A stretch of DNA of 64,000 bases from Capsicum annuum (GCF_002878395.1 NC_061122.1:74557458-74621457); one strand, 5' to 3'; positions 21,029 to 32,809 are shown, counted from the first letter of the stretch. Notes: a model not told the origin generated them from the sequence alone. Program-made: numbers and translations.

Positions 21029-22415
21029 AAAAACACCCTGGGTTTTGGAACCTTAGAAAATTTCATAGATTTTTGGTTTCTGGAAAAGCTATGACTGGGT
21101 GTGCAGGTTGTAAGCTGAAGTACATGGGAATCCCTTTTACATAAAAGGTTGGATAAGGACATTGGTTTTAAGCTATAGTTGGTATGATGATATCACTACT
21201 CATAGCCTTGTTAATAATAATGGAATAATGGTTTGGTTAAATGGTAATGGTTTTAATTGGGCAATAATGGCGGGGTGTGATATCTAATCGTAAAGGTGCG
21301 AGTTCAATGGACGGACAATGGAAACTCATGTTTTTCGACATGAAGGTTGGTCATAGGAACCATATATGATACTATGAGGTATATAGGAATCCTCTAAGTA
21401 CACTGTCCATATGAATCATAAAGAGTCAAGACTACTCGAGAATTCCCTACTCTTATGGTATCTCTAGTTTATGTGGCCACATACTTTGGGGCCTTTTTAG
21501 AGGGTTACACTAGACCCATATAGTCCGTAGGTAGTTCTAGGAGGGTTAATCTTTATATACCTAGGTTAATGGTTTTAAATGCATGCTAAACCCAGTTCTT
21601 TTCCCTTACATGGTCTTATATATATATACATATATATGTATATGTGTGTGTGTGTGTTTGTATGTATGTATGTAAGTATGTATGGTTTGTATGCATGTAG
21701 TTGGTTCACTTGGCTTTACTGGTTCGTATTCTTTTATCCTTATCCTAAGTACTTGCTAGCGTTCACCCACTAACCCATCTTCGGGAGGTATTATCCCCAA
21801 GCAATACAGGAACCGGCCATTTACTCCTCCTACTTAGTAATCAAAATCAGGATCAGCTATTGTATTGAAGTGGTGATCTATATTCCGAAAGGCTCCATTT
21901 CATATCATGGACATCTTTACATACTTTGGACAATTTATGGATATTAGTTTTGTCTATGATTAGGGGCATGTCCTAAACGAATAATGTCTTTCTTTTTGTT
22001 AGAGGCTTGTGTGACTACTATGGATTTGAATGGCCGAGATCGAGATTGGTGTCATCCTTGGTATTACCATTGGTATTGGGCTAACAACGGTTCATTGTAT
22101 TTTAGGTTGTTCCATCCTCTTTTATTTTAGGATTATATAATTATATTGGCACTCAATGGTTATGGTTTTGGATTATGGTTTGGTTTGGTATTGGTTATCA
22201 GTTGGGTATCAGACGTTTGGAATCATTTGGGTGGTCACGCTCATAGACCTATCCTAGAGTCTAGGATTACTCAATAACGCCACCTTGGTATACGTTTGGA
22301 ATCCATCCAACTTAGGATATGCATAGGCTGATTGGATTGGGTTATAGGGGTAGTCTCCAGTCTGGGTTGGACTTGGGATGCCCATTACGAGAAGGCTCGG
22401 AGGTGGGTGATGTCA
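21029..22415 (+). repeat. G3 3' LTR, internally deleted
   Basis: It matches the 5' LTR at both ends but jumps near 21105-21120 from the LTR start to text equivalent to about 14960, so roughly 1.2 kb including the minisatellite is missing. It ends TGTCA at 22415, followed by the AGGGT duplication. A mixed AT/GT/GTAT microsatellite lies at 21618-21685; the ORF at 21579-21773 runs through it and is not a gene. Confidence 0.88.
21618..21685. repeat. AT/GT/GTAT compound microsatellite in G3 3' LTR
   Basis: Runs of TA, TG and GTAT units follow each other. The equivalent place in the 5' LTR (15465-15515) has a shorter version. Confidence 0.9.
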
Positions 22416-22437
22416 AGGGTGTAGGCTCAGATCTTAA
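22416..22437 (+). repeat. G2 3' LTR, last segment
   Basis: This begins with the second copy of the G3 target duplication, AGGGT. GTAGGCTCAGATCTTAAG resembles ends of Tekay-type LTRs from memory. The end at 22437 is approximate. Confidence 0.4.
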
Positions 22438-22686
22438 GAATAGTAAAATTAAGCTAATCAAGTCAGGGTGAGTACTATACAAGTACATTTTGTCTGGGGG
22501 AGCAGTACATAATACATTACTTCAAGCAACCAACTAACTAACTAATTGAGAAGTTGAATGCACTTTAAAATTTTGTTGTTCCTTACTTTATTTTATTATA
22601 ATGTCAGAATAAAGAGGGAAAATAATTATCCTAGAGTATAAATTTAATGGCAACAATTGATTAGTCCATTATGATTAGTGCCATTG
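22438..22686. other. Unassigned 250 bp
   Basis: AT-rich sequence between the estimated end of G2 and the first recognisable G4 LTR base. No frame or repeat is recognised. It could be G2 interior, G4 LTR too diverged to align, or older host DNA. Confidence 0.3.
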
Positions 22687-23886
22687 AGTCATAAGGATAA
22701 CAGTGTAGGGTGCCTTGGTGGTACTTCCTTGGTTACGACTCATGGTGATGAGTCATAAATTGTGATTACGAGTCAAGGGATTGACTCATTATCAAAGGCA
22801 ACACTTTTTAACTTTTTATTGAGGGTATTCTAGACATTTTCCCTGTTAACCAAATAGAAAACCATGACTTATAACCTCTTTTAGGGTGTAATTGTCTCTT
22901 AGAAATATATAAGTAACTCCTCAAATATTCCCAAATCCTTAAGGTCAAAAACACTTAGGGTTTTCAAAATGTTGATCAATTAGAGCTCCCAAAGGTGATT
23001 TCTCTCCGTACATCTTACTATTTATGGCATGTTACTCTTCCCTCACTGTTAGTTTTGAAAAAGCATGTTATTCAAAGTATTGTTCATAAGATTATTGTTT
23101 TGGTTTTGAAAACAAACGTTGGGGATTTTGAATGTTATGAATTGAACAATGTTTTTCATGGTTTATATATATGATTTTCATGCTTTTAATATGGTTTTGA
23201 ACTTGTGGGTGCATGGGTATGGTGAATTAACTAGGAAATAATGATTTTCTCAATCTTGTGGCTTTTGAAGTGGTTATAACCCCAACCCATAATGTGAAAT
23301 TGGTTTTAGTTATAAGAACTCTGGGAATATGTAAAATTGAACTAGTCTTGAACTATTGTGTACTATCTAGAAGTATTTGAATGTGATTCAAAGTATTGTT
23401 TCCCAATGTGTATTAATGAACAAAGACAGTTGTTCACCCCAAGTTAATGAAAATTATTCTGGCATAATATATTATCTTGTAAGTGTAGTTAGTATGACGA
23501 TACCAATAATGTGTGCCTAAAAAGTGTATTGTTGTTCATTGAATAAGAAAGCGTGAGAATTGTTTTAATTTGCCGACGCAGGGGTCAAGGTGACCAGGGA
23601 GGTTTGAGTCCCCTTATTTTTATTTCATGATTATGGGGCTTCGAGTCCCCCGTAAATTATTATATGATCGAGTGATTAAGTTACTTTGATAGATGTTGGA
23701 GGGTTCAGGTCCCCTATGTACATAGACATAATATTATTCTCTGGTTTTTGTGGCTACACATACTGGGGTTTAACCAGGGGTGAGAGTTGGGTCCCATATA
23801 GTCCATTGGTACTACTATATAACCCTTGAGTTACACAATCCATGCTAATGTTTTGAATGAGCATAATAAGCCTTTTTCCCTATCCA
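22687..23886 (+). repeat. G4 LTR, both ends missing
   Basis: GAGTCATAAGGATAACAGTG at 22687 aligns with GAGTCATAAGGTGGATAGTG at 35430 in the G6 LTR, so about 315 bp of the LTR start are absent. The later part shows the recurring GAGTCCCC units (23610-23720). At 23886 the LTR text stops and protease text (GATGTTGTCACTGG) begins, so the LTR end, primer site and gag are deleted. Confidence 0.78.
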
Positions 23887-24350
23887 GATGTTGTCACTGG
23901 TATGTTATGACTCTTTTCTCATGATGTATATTACTTTCTTGATTCAGGGTCTACTTTATCTTTTTGTGACCTCATTTGTGGCTATGTATTTGGGTTTTCG
24001 TTCTAAGTGTATCCCTGGACTCTTTTCTATTTCTACCCCCCATGGGTGACTCTATGGTTGCTAGAAGAGTCCATAGAGGTTGTGTGGTAATTAATGGAGG
24101 TAGAAAAACTCTACTAGATCAGATAGAATTGGACATGGTCAATTTTGATGTCATATTGGGGATGGATTTGTTGCATTCGTGATCTTTATCCTTAGATTAT
24201 TGGGCCTTTAATGTCAATTTTAAATTCCCTAATACGCCAGTTATTAAGTGAGAAAGAAGTTGTTTAGTGCCTAAGGGAAGGTTCATACCATATCTTAGAG
24301 ACCAAAAGTTTATTTCCAAGGGATGTCTTTATCATTTGGTCTAGGTTAAA
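23887..24350 (+). pseudogene. G4 aspartic protease, broken
   Basis: The active site reads LDSGSTLSF near 23938-23960, with aspartate and DSG retained. A frameshift follows at about 23960, then GDSMVARRVHRGCVV and LDMVNFDVILGMDLLHS near 24040-24180, and the linker GRFIPYLRDQKF to 24310. The open frame at 23976-24182 is the central part only. Confidence 0.82.
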
Positions 24351-25260
24351 GATTTTAACTAGAAGGGTCCTTCATTGACATCTATTCCTGTGGTTAATAA
24401 ATTTCTTGAAGGTTTTCTTGATGATCTTCCTAGTATCCCTCTCGATGGGGAAATTGATTTTGGGATTGACCTTGTTTCGGATATTCGTCCTATCATTATC
24501 CCTCCTTATAAGATGGCTCTGAGTTGAAGAAGCTTAGGGAGCAGTTGAAAGGCCTCTTTGATAAGGATTTTATTCCTCCTAGTGTGTCTTCATGGGGTGC
24601 TACTATTTTATTCATGCATAAGAAGTATGTTTCCCTTAGAATATGCATCGATTACAATCAGTTGAATAAGGTTACGGTGAAGAATTAGTATCCTCTTTCT
24701 TGAATTTATGATTTGTTTGACCAACTTTAGGGTGCTAGATTTTTCACTAAGATTAGTCTTAGGTCCGGCTATCATCAGCTAAAGATTTAGGAGGTGGATA
24801 TCCCTAAGACTGCCTTCTGAAATCGTTATTGTCATTATGAGTTCTTAGTCATGTCTTTTGGTTTGACTAATGCCCCGGCGGCATTCATGGAATTGATGAA
24901 TAGGGTCTTTTGTCAGTTTCTAGATTTGTTCTTTAATGTGTTTATGGATTATATTTTGGTGTATTCCATGATCGATATAGATCATTTCGATCACTTTTGT
25001 ATCGTATTGAAAACCTTTAAAGAACAACATTTGTATGCTAAGTTTTCGAAGTGCGAGTTTTGGTTGAAAGTTGTTACTTTTCTAGGTCATATCACCTCTA
25101 ACGAAGAGACCATAGTTGATCCACAGAAAATTGCAGTGGTTTAGAAGTGTCCTAGGCCCACAACTCCAACCGATATTTGGAGCTTTTTGGGTTTAGCCGA
25201 TTACAATAGTAGATTTGTGGAGAGTTTCTCGATAATAGCTGCCTCGCTAACTAAGTTGAC
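24351..25260 (+). pseudogene. G4 reverse transcriptase, broken
   Basis: The blocks are in order with stops: [16 protein letters not shown] near 24640-24685, FTKISLRSGYHQL near 24745-24780, then the open frame from 24851 ([20 protein letters not shown]). The catalytic motif at 24941-24967 reads FMDYILVYS: the second aspartate is replaced by tyrosine, which would abolish activity. KCEFWLKVVTFLGHI and FLGLADYNSRFVESF follow. Confidence 0.85.
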
Positions 25261-25760
25261 CTAGAAGAAGGCAAAGTTTTATGGTCTGACGCTGTTGAGG
25301 GTAGTTTTGAGAAACTAAAAATAAGTTGACTTCAGCGCTGGTTTTGACTCTACCCGAGGGTACTAATGGATTTATTGTCTATTATGATCTGTCTCGTATG
25401 GGACTTGCTTATGTGTTGATGCAGCACTGTAGGGTGGTAGGCTATTCTATTAGGCTGTTGAAAGTTCATCAAAAGAATTATCCAACTCATGACTCGGAGT
25501 TGTTAGATGTGGTGTTCACATTGAAGATCTAGCGTCAGTATTTGTATGGAGTACATGTAGATATCTTTTGTGATCATAAGTGTCTGCAATATGTGTTCAA
25601 CCAGAAGAAGTTGAATCTTAGGCAAAGGAGGTGGATTGAGTTACTGAAAGACTATGATATGAGTCTCCATTACCACCCAGGTAAAGCTAATGTGGTTACT
25701 GATACTCTTAGTAGGCTATCCATAGGGAGTCTTGCTCATGTGGACGAGGATATGCGAGAT
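25261..25760 (+). pseudogene. G4 RNase H, broken
   Basis: VYYDLSRMGLAYVLMQ at 25378-25425 is the first strand, with the aspartate kept. NYPTHDSELLDVVFTLKI ends at a stop at 25530, and the frame continues from 25542 as MYGVHVDIFCDHKCLQYVF, then RRWIELLKDYDMSLHYHPG. The domain is nearly complete with a few lesions. Confidence 0.85.
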
Positions 25761-26244
25761 TTAATGAAAGATATTCACCATTTATCTAACCTTGGAGTTT
25801 GTCTCTTAGACTTACAGGATGGTGGTGTATTTGTGTAAGAGGTGGCAAAGTCATCCCATGTTGCTGAACTAAAGGAGAAGCAGGTACTGGATCCTGTCTT
25901 AATGAATAATAAGGGAGATGTGGGTCAGAAAAAGGTTGTTTCTTTAGAGATTGATGGCAATGGTATCTAGAGGTACCAACGCAGATTATGTGTTCCCAAT
26001 GTAGATAGGTTGAGAGAGAGGATCTTGGCTGAGGCTTATCTAGAGGATCCCCGTTCGATGAAGATATATCATGATCTTAATGAGATTTACCAGTGGAAAA
26101 ATATGAAGCGAGATATGGCCAGTTAATGTCGAAATACATGGTGTGTCAAGAAGTGATGATTGAGCACTTGAGGCCCGTTGGGTTGACTCAAGAGATTGAA
26201 CTGCCAGTGTTGAAATGGGAGATAATTAATATGGATTTCATTAC
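25761..26244 (+). pseudogene. G4 integrase, N-terminal part (cut by S1)
   Basis: From LAHVDEDMRDLMKDIHHL the frame runs through a degenerate zinc-binding region (near 25975-26165, ending CQEVMIEHLRP) to MDFIT at 26230-26244, where S1 starts. The rest of the core resumes at 29314. ATTAC at 26240-26244 is the left target duplication of S1. Confidence 0.83.
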
Positions 26245-26427
26245 TGACATGAACCGAACCAGGGCTATGTTGTTATGGTAAGCCCAAGTCAAACCATGAT
26301 CGAGGACCACCCCGTTACACAATTTATCCTCCAAATACGTACCCTGAGTTTGATGAATTCCAAACATATAAAAAGGTAGTGTTATATACAACTTCATATT
26401 CTAGGATAGGTCCATACCTGTGACAAA

Positions 26428-27221
26428 ATCATGAGTATGATAGTTCCTCACATGAACCTTTAATTGCCTAGAAGCATAGGCTATCGCCTTTCCATGCTGC
26501 ATCAGAACACAACCAAGTCCCACCCGGGACATATCACAGTAGACCACAAACCCCTCGTTGCCTTCAAGTAAAGTCAAAACTAGAGTCAAAGTTAGCTTAT
26601 CCTTCAGCTTCTCGAAACTACCCTCACAAGCATCTAATCAAGAGAAAATTACCTTCTTCTAAATAAACTTAGTCAATGGGGCAGCTATAGTCGAAAAACT
26701 TTCCACAAACTTCCTATAATACCTATCTAAACCCAAGAAGCCCCATATATCGGTTGGAGCCGTGGGTCTAGGCAACTTCTTAACCATATCTACCTATTGT
26801 GGATTCACAATGAATCCTCTTACTAGAAATGACATGACCCAAAGAAGTTATAGAGTTCAATCAGAATTTATATTTTGAGAATTTGGCATACAACTACTGC
26901 TCGTTCAAGGTTTGCAACACCACGCGAAGGTGATTGGCATGATCCACCTCACTCTTAGAGTACACGAAAATGTTATCAATGAACACTATGACAAACAGAT
27001 CCAAAAACTAATGGAATACCCTATTCATCGAATCCATGAATGTAGTTGGGGCATTGGTCAAACCAAATGACATAACCAAGAACTCAAACTGCCCATACCG
27101 GGTACGAAATGTCATCTTAGGGAATATTCACCTCCCTAATCTTAACCTGATGATACTTAGACCAAAGATCTATCTTTAAAAAGAATTTGGCACCTTGCAA
27201 CTGATCAAACAACTTGTCTAT
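26428..27221 (-). pseudogene. S1 reverse transcriptase / RNase H fragment, broken
   Basis: Minus-strand text starts with a form of [15 protein letters not shown] at 27221, has the palm motif [17 protein letters not shown] near 26935-26985 (second aspartate changed to asparagine), and ends in RNase H. The open part 26401-26589 includes [20 protein letters not shown] and [17 protein letters not shown]. Right after HTHD it joins LTR-end sequence. No gag, protease or integrase is present. Confidence 0.85.
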
Positions 27222-29308
27222 CAATACCAATACCAATGTTAATACTAAGGCTGACACCAATACCAACAACGACTATGCCAACCCATAGTAGTCCCACAAA
27301 ACCTATAACCGAAAGTAAAAAAATATCCAATAGGGACATTCCCCCAACCATAGCCAAAACCAATGTCTATGAAATAACCCAAGTGTGTAAATACATCTAT
27401 GACATAAAATGAAGCCTTTCGTAATATAGAAGCTCACCATTTCAATCCAACCGAGTTGATCACAAATTCTATCACTAAGAAGGAGGAGTAGAATGGTTGG
27501 TTCCTGCATTTCATGGGGATACAGCCACCTAGAGATGGGTCAGTAGGTAAACTCTAGAAAGTACATAGGATAAAGATAAAATAATGGCAACCTTTAAAAC
27601 CAAGTAAACAATCATATGCATTCACCACCATACATATATATATAACCATACTGGGAAAAGGAATCAGTTTTATCATGCCTTTAAAACCATTAACCTGGTT
27701 ACGTATATATTAACCATCGTAAAACCACCCACTGTCTATACGGGTTAAGTGTAACCCCCTAAACAGGCCTCAATGAGTGTAGCCATATGAACCGGAGATA
27801 CCATAGGAGTAAGGGATTCCCGAGTACCCTTCGCTCTCCATGATACATATGTACAAGTGTACTTAGGGGTTTCTCATGTACCCCATAAGTGTAATATATG
27901 ATCACTATGACCAATCTTCGTGTCGAACAACATAAGTTTCTAGTGTCCATCCATTAGACTCACACCTTCACCGTTAGCTATCACACCTTGACATTATTGC
28001 CTAATTAAAATCACTACTACACAACCAAACCACCATTCCATTTATTATTAACCAACACTATAAGTAGTGGTATCGTCATACCGGATATAGCTTGCAAGCG
28101 ATGTCCCTATCCATCCTTTTTAAGAAGAAGGGATTCCCATGTATCCATAGATTACATTATTATGTTGACTTGGGGGAATCCCATGTACCACACAATATGT
28201 TCGTTATTAAGTTTGCTTAGGGGATCTTCTTGTTCCCTACGAAGCTTTCAACTAGACCAACCATAACCACCAAGACCTTTCCATTTAACCATTCAAAATC
28301 ATGTAAACCATTTACACCATTGAGGGTTCCATTACAAAGCTATACCATGCATAATTCAATGAAAGTCCAACCATTTAACCAAAAAAATTCTCATAGGCAT
28401 TTTATCAAACATGATGGGGGCATAGTATTTCCAAAGCCAAAACCATGTACTAATTAACCATTCCCAACCAACCAAATGTTTAAACCACCATAATAATATG
28501 AAAACCATAAGTAAAAGAAAAGGGAAAACCATTACCAACGATTGTAACCAAAAGCTCTGACATATATTTGAAAACCCAAACCATACAATATTTATGCCAT
28601 GAAAATAATTCATAAAACATACCTTTAGTTGGAACTAACAATGAGTGAGGAGTAACTTGCCTTAAATTATGAAGAAGATGGATATAAATCACCTTTGTAA
28701 GCACCAAATTGATCCTATAGATGAAACCCTAGCCTTCCTTGAACCAAGAGCCTTTGAGAGAACTAAAGAGAGTTTAAGTGTTTTAGATTGAGAATACTAG
28801 GGTAAATGATGTCCTAAGAGTGATAAATATCATGGGCCTTAAAAGGTTAATAGGGTAAATGTCCATATTACCCCTAAATTAAACTACTTAAAATTACCAA
28901 AGGATGGTACAACCACCCAACCCCAACCTTACCCTAACGTACAAGTAGTACCCTTATCTCGTACCCTAGGCCTTCCTTTGGACCCCAACATTGTCCAACA
29001 TACGACGATCCAAACAAAACCATACCCAACCATATGACTATTATTACAAAATTATTCCCCAAGCAGAATAGAATCACCTAAACTAAACTTAGGGCAACAT
29101 ACGATTGATATCTTACCATTCGTACACTAATATGTGATATGTATGTTCCAACTGTACCTTGGACAGAAACCAACCAATCCACACTGGTTAATACACGACC
29201 AAGACCATCCAAACTATACCCTGTCATAAGAAAAGTACCCTAAGTCATATGATGTCCATAAGCCAAAAACCGAGAAAATTTCTAAGGGTCAAAACCCAGG
29301 GTATTTCA
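27222..29308 (-). repeat. S1 LTR, main segment
   Basis: Reverse-complement match to the G3 LTR through its whole length, including the conserved CCCACTAACC block (here as GGTTAGTGGG-type text near 27535) and the LTR minisatellite (28110-28245). Minus-strand frames at 28356-28707 are chance. Confidence 0.85.
28110..28245 (-). repeat. LTR minisatellite, ~3 copies (S1)
   Basis: This is the reverse complement of the 45-47-bp unit seen in G1 and G3; on the plus strand the core reads GGGATTCCCATGTATCC or GGGGGAATCCCATGTACC. Confidence 0.75.
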
Positions 29309-29313
29309 GTTAC

Positions 29314-30060
29314 CGGTCTTCCTCGATCTCTAAATTAGTTTGATTCAATTTGGGTCATCATGTATAGGATGACAAAGTCTGCTCACTTCTTTCTAGTAAG
29401 GACTAATTATTCGACAGAGTATTATATGAAGTAGCTCCTCCAAGAGATTGTGAAGTTACATGGGGTGCATATTTGTATCAACTAGGATTATGGTACTCAG
29501 TTCTCATTATATTTTTTATATTTCTATGAGAGAGGTTTGGGAGATAAGGTTAGCCTTAGTGATAATTTCCTTCCACATTCTGACGGCCAAGTGAAAAGGA
29601 CTATTTGGACATTGAAAGAAATATTTTGGGCTTATGTGACTGACTATGGTGGTGTTGGGTCGATCACTTAACCCTTATAGAGTTTGTGTATAATACCAGC
29701 TATCACTCTAGTATTGGGATGGCCCCATTTAGGACATTATATGGTAGGTGGTGTAGGTTTCCTATTGGGTGGTTCAAGGTTAGTGAGGTAGAGATGTTTG
29801 GCCCATATTTGGTTCAACAAGCAATAAATAAGGTAAAGGTGATTCAAAACAAAATTAGAGCTACCCAAAGTCACCATAAGTTGTATGAGGATATGAGGCG
29901 TAGGGAGTTAGAGTTTGATATTAGTGATTGGGAGTTTTCGACGGTATCTCCCATGAAGAGAGTAATGCTATTTAGGAAGAAGGGAAAGCTCATCCCCAAT
30001 ATATCAGCCTGTACTTGGTCTAAAAGAGGGTTGGTAGTGTTGCGTATGAGTTAGAGTTTC
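29314..30060 (+). pseudogene. G4 integrase, C-terminal part (after S1)
   Basis: The core resumes with GLPRS text and WVIMYRMTKSAHFFL near 29355-29400, where the first catalytic aspartate is replaced by tyrosine. Near 29590-29625 the glutamate region reads KRTIWTLKEIFW, with lysine in place of glutamate. The open frame at 29686-30054 covers the end of the core (YNTSYHSSIGMAPF) and the C-terminal domain (KKGKLIPNISACTW, then a frameshift). The integrase is inactive by several criteria. Confidence 0.85.
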
Positions 30061-30326
30061 CTCCTAGTATGAGCTTTATTCATCAGGTGTTTCATGTATC
30101 GATGTTGAAAAGGTTTATGGGTGATCATTTGATGGTTATTCCTTTGGAGGTGATGGGTGTTTCAAACTCTTTATAGTATTAGGAAGTCTCAGTTAAAATT
30201 CAAGATCGACAAGCTCATCAGTTGCGGACGAAGGACATAGCTTTGGCAAAGGTTCTATTAAGGAACCACAAGGTTGAAGAGGCTACTTGGGAATCAAAGA
30301 GGGCATGAAGTCCAAGTATCCTATCA
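30061..30326 (+). pseudogene. G4 chromodomain, 3' end cut by G5
   Basis: After SLMKRF-type text (MGDHLMVIPLEV) the frame shifts into HQLRTKDIALAKVLLRNHK and VEEATWESK (30215-30300), the chromodomain found at the integrase C-terminus of chromoviruses, which targets insertion to modified histones. It stops at 30326, a few codons before the expected end, at the start of G5. Confidence 0.85.
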
Positions 30327-32591
30327 TGACACAAAACTGGGCCTGGTGATGACGGGTATCTCAAGTCCCTCATGGACCAGGGATTGCCCCTGTCACCTAA
30401 CCAAAAAAACACAACATCCTCACATGTCGGATGAATTTCGAATATATAACAAGATAACATAGAATAAAAAATAATAACAATTGATTAAGTATCTACATCA
30501 TCCACTGGTAATTGGATATCCGTCTTCCACTAAAACAGTCAAACAGACCAACAAGTCTATAGTAATCCAACAAATCCTCTACAAAACCTAAGGTAAATAA
30601 ATTGTCGGTACAAGCCCCCCAAAAAAACCAAAACCAATATCCAATAGATAGTCAAAATAAAAAGGGACACCATAATATGAATGGATAGTCCAAATGATAG
30701 AAGCTCACCACTTCAATCTGACTTGCTAGCTGATCCTTAATCTAAGTCACTGAGCAGGAAATCTGGAAGTATGTCCAGTTCCTGCATCGCATTGGGATAC
30801 AGTATCTGAAGACGGTTAGTGGTTAGAGTGCTAGAATGTATCTCATGGATAGAGGAACAAAATAATGCCACAATAACAATTCAAAACCAATACACCATTC
30901 AATGCATAATATCATATGGAGGACATATACATATATAATACCAAATATTGGGTTAGGGAGAAACGCTTAGCATAAACTTTGAAAACCTTAACCTTGCTTA
31001 TGTAGCATAACTGTCATATAACAAAGCACCCATGGTCTATATGTTCCCAGCTCCCCCCTAGCTGGAAGGGCCCCAGTGCGTGTATCTGCATGAATCAGAG
31101 AAAATCCATATCTGTATATGCCTTTATGGGTGACTCAAACCTCCCGACATAACCAACGTGACTTAAGCACCAATGTATACAATATTGGCGACTCAAACCT
31201 CCCTTTAATATAACCAATACGAGGGACTGCAACCTCCTGATCATTTAGACACTCGCACCGACTAGCACTGTTTCTTCTGTTAGTCCTTCAATACCTCTAC
31301 TTTCACAGCCTGTCCATACATCCTGCTCTTAAGCCTAATTTAAAACATTTTACATGCATCAACATTTATTAACCCATTATAAATATAGGAACACCATTGG
31401 TATCGTCATGCCAACCCCACTTGCAACCATACGTTATGTCATAACAATAATTTTATCATTTGAGACTCAAACTCATTATCTAAACATGAACATCAAGTTA
31501 ATTTAACATTTGGGATACGAACCCATTTTTCCAATCAAACCCAAGGTTACAATATTAAGCAATTATATGACCATCAAGGAGTTTACAAAGTTCTTCATCG
31601 ATCATTAGCATGGTTATGCCAAATCCTTAATCCAAAAATACAAAACTTGTGATAATGTCATTCTCATTAACAACTTCACAAACAGGTTGAGGGCATCCTA
31701 TTATCAAAGCGAAAATCATCAAGTTTGGGGTTCACCATGACCCCTCAATTAAATCACCATTCCCATGAACCCATATGTCAAAACTATAATTAAAACATGC
31801 ATAATCACAATTTAAACCATTGAAGACAATATTCAATGATATACATTCAAACCCCTCAACCTTGGTTTCAAAACTACCATTAATGATTCATGAATAATGC
31901 CTTAAACATATGATTTTAGTAAACTAACAATTAGGGAAGAGTCACATTACTAAATTATAAAGATTCACGAAGAGAAATTGACTCTTGAACCCTTAGATGG
32001 CCAATTTGGAGAAACCCTAGCCAATTTTTCTTAAGAGGATTTTAAGAGGGTAAAGAGGATGATTTGATCTTGTAAAGTATATATAGAATGACCAAAAGTG
32101 TTTTAGGTACATGGGTCCTTAAGGGTTTTAAGTGGGAAATGTCCAAAGTACCCCCGATTAAAAGTTGTAAAAATATTGTCCTTCGTTATGAGTTGACCCA
32201 TCGACTCGTAAACAAATGATATGACTTATAGCCATGAGTTGTATCCAAAATAGTGAGTTAGAAACCCATACACTATTCATATTATGACTCCATGATCCCA
32301 CTCATGAAATGACCAAACGACTAATATGGCCCATTCATCTCCAAGACAGAACCTAAATGGATTAGACACTAAACAACCTACGACTCAACCCTACCACTCG
32401 TAACATAGTCTTATGACTCTTAGTGAGTCATTCATACTCAGAGAAAAACATAGCTAATTCCTCACTATTTTGGTAATGATTTCTGTCCCTAGACCCATAA
32501 CCATAGCATACGACTCGTATAATGAGTCATCAATAGATCAGTGAGCTCAAAGCTCAAGGAATTTTCAAGGACCAAAATCTGAGGCATTTTA
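30327..32591 (-). repeat. G5 3' LTR
   Basis: The minus strand starts TAAAATGCCTCAGATTTTGG at 32591 (TG mutated to TA) and ends GTGTCA at 30327; the length is 2,265 bp. It matches the G4 and G6 LTRs, for example the GTGGGATCATGGAGTCATAA and GTACTTTGGACATTTCCCAC text. Units of the type GGAGGTTTGAGTC recur at about 31130-31240. Confidence 0.87.
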
Positions 32592-32603
32592 GTCTCCCCT
32601 TAG
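32592..32603 (-). other. G5 polypurine tract
   Basis: The minus strand reads CCTAAGGGGAGAC next to the LTR start, preceded by ATAAATCGAGGACAAATGAT, the same arrangement as in G1 and G3. Confidence 0.8.
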
Positions 32604-32809
32604 GATCATTTGTCCTCGATTTATAGGACGAGGCATGGACTAGCACGCTTAGACCCCAAACATCTCTACTCTTACCTTTAAGACAGAAAACAAAATACTA
32701 AGGAAATTTTCAATACTCCTCTAATAAAGACAAAAAACAAAGATGTTAAGAATAGACAATACCTAAAGCATGAATTTATATAATAGAAAATAGGAATGAA
32801 TATTTGGAC

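Larger units (their letters stand above)
13716..22415 (+). mobile_element. G3: structurally complete chromovirus-like element, coding part dead
   Basis: This 8.7-kb element has two LTRs, a primer site, gag, protease, reverse transcriptase, RNase H, integrase and a polypurine tract in gypsy order. It is flanked by perfect 5-bp target duplications, AGGGT at 13711-13715 and 22416-22420. All frames contain stops, the chromodomain region is deleted, and the 3' LTR has lost about 1.2 kb internally. It sits inside the LTR of G2, 43 bp from H1. Confidence 0.9.
26245..29308 (-). mobile_element. S1: LTR-bounded chromovirus remnant with RT-RNase H core
   Basis: On the minus strand it begins TGAAATACCCTGGGTTTTGA at 29308 and ends ATGTCA at 26245, both valid LTR termini, and is flanked by ATTAC (26240-26244) and GTTAC (29309-29313), 4 of 5 identical. 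Most of it is one ~2.27-kb LTR of the G3 type. At 27221/27222 the LTR stops and ~0.8 kb of reverse transcriptase plus RNase H follows, before the LTR end resumes at about 26427. Either two large deletions shrank a full element, or pol sequence was inserted into an LTR. Confidence 0.82.
22687..30326 (+). mobile_element. G4: chromovirus, LTR fused to protease, split by S1
   Basis: A partial LTR (22687-23886) runs directly into protease, reverse transcriptase, RNase H and integrase on the plus strand. S1 interrupts the integrase at 26244/26245; the frame resumes at 29314 and continues through the integrase C-terminus into a chromodomain that is cut at 30326 by G5. The left LTR end, primer site and gag are missing. 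Its 3' LTR, if it exists, should lie right of the window. Confidence 0.83.

Noticed and set aside
21579..21773. 64-codon open frame
   Set aside because: It translates an AT/GT microsatellite in the G3 3' LTR.
26428..27221. RT-RNase H piece in S1 as part of the interrupted G4 gene
   Set aside because: It is on the opposite strand, inside the S1 target duplications, and G4 already has its own reverse transcriptase and RNase H.
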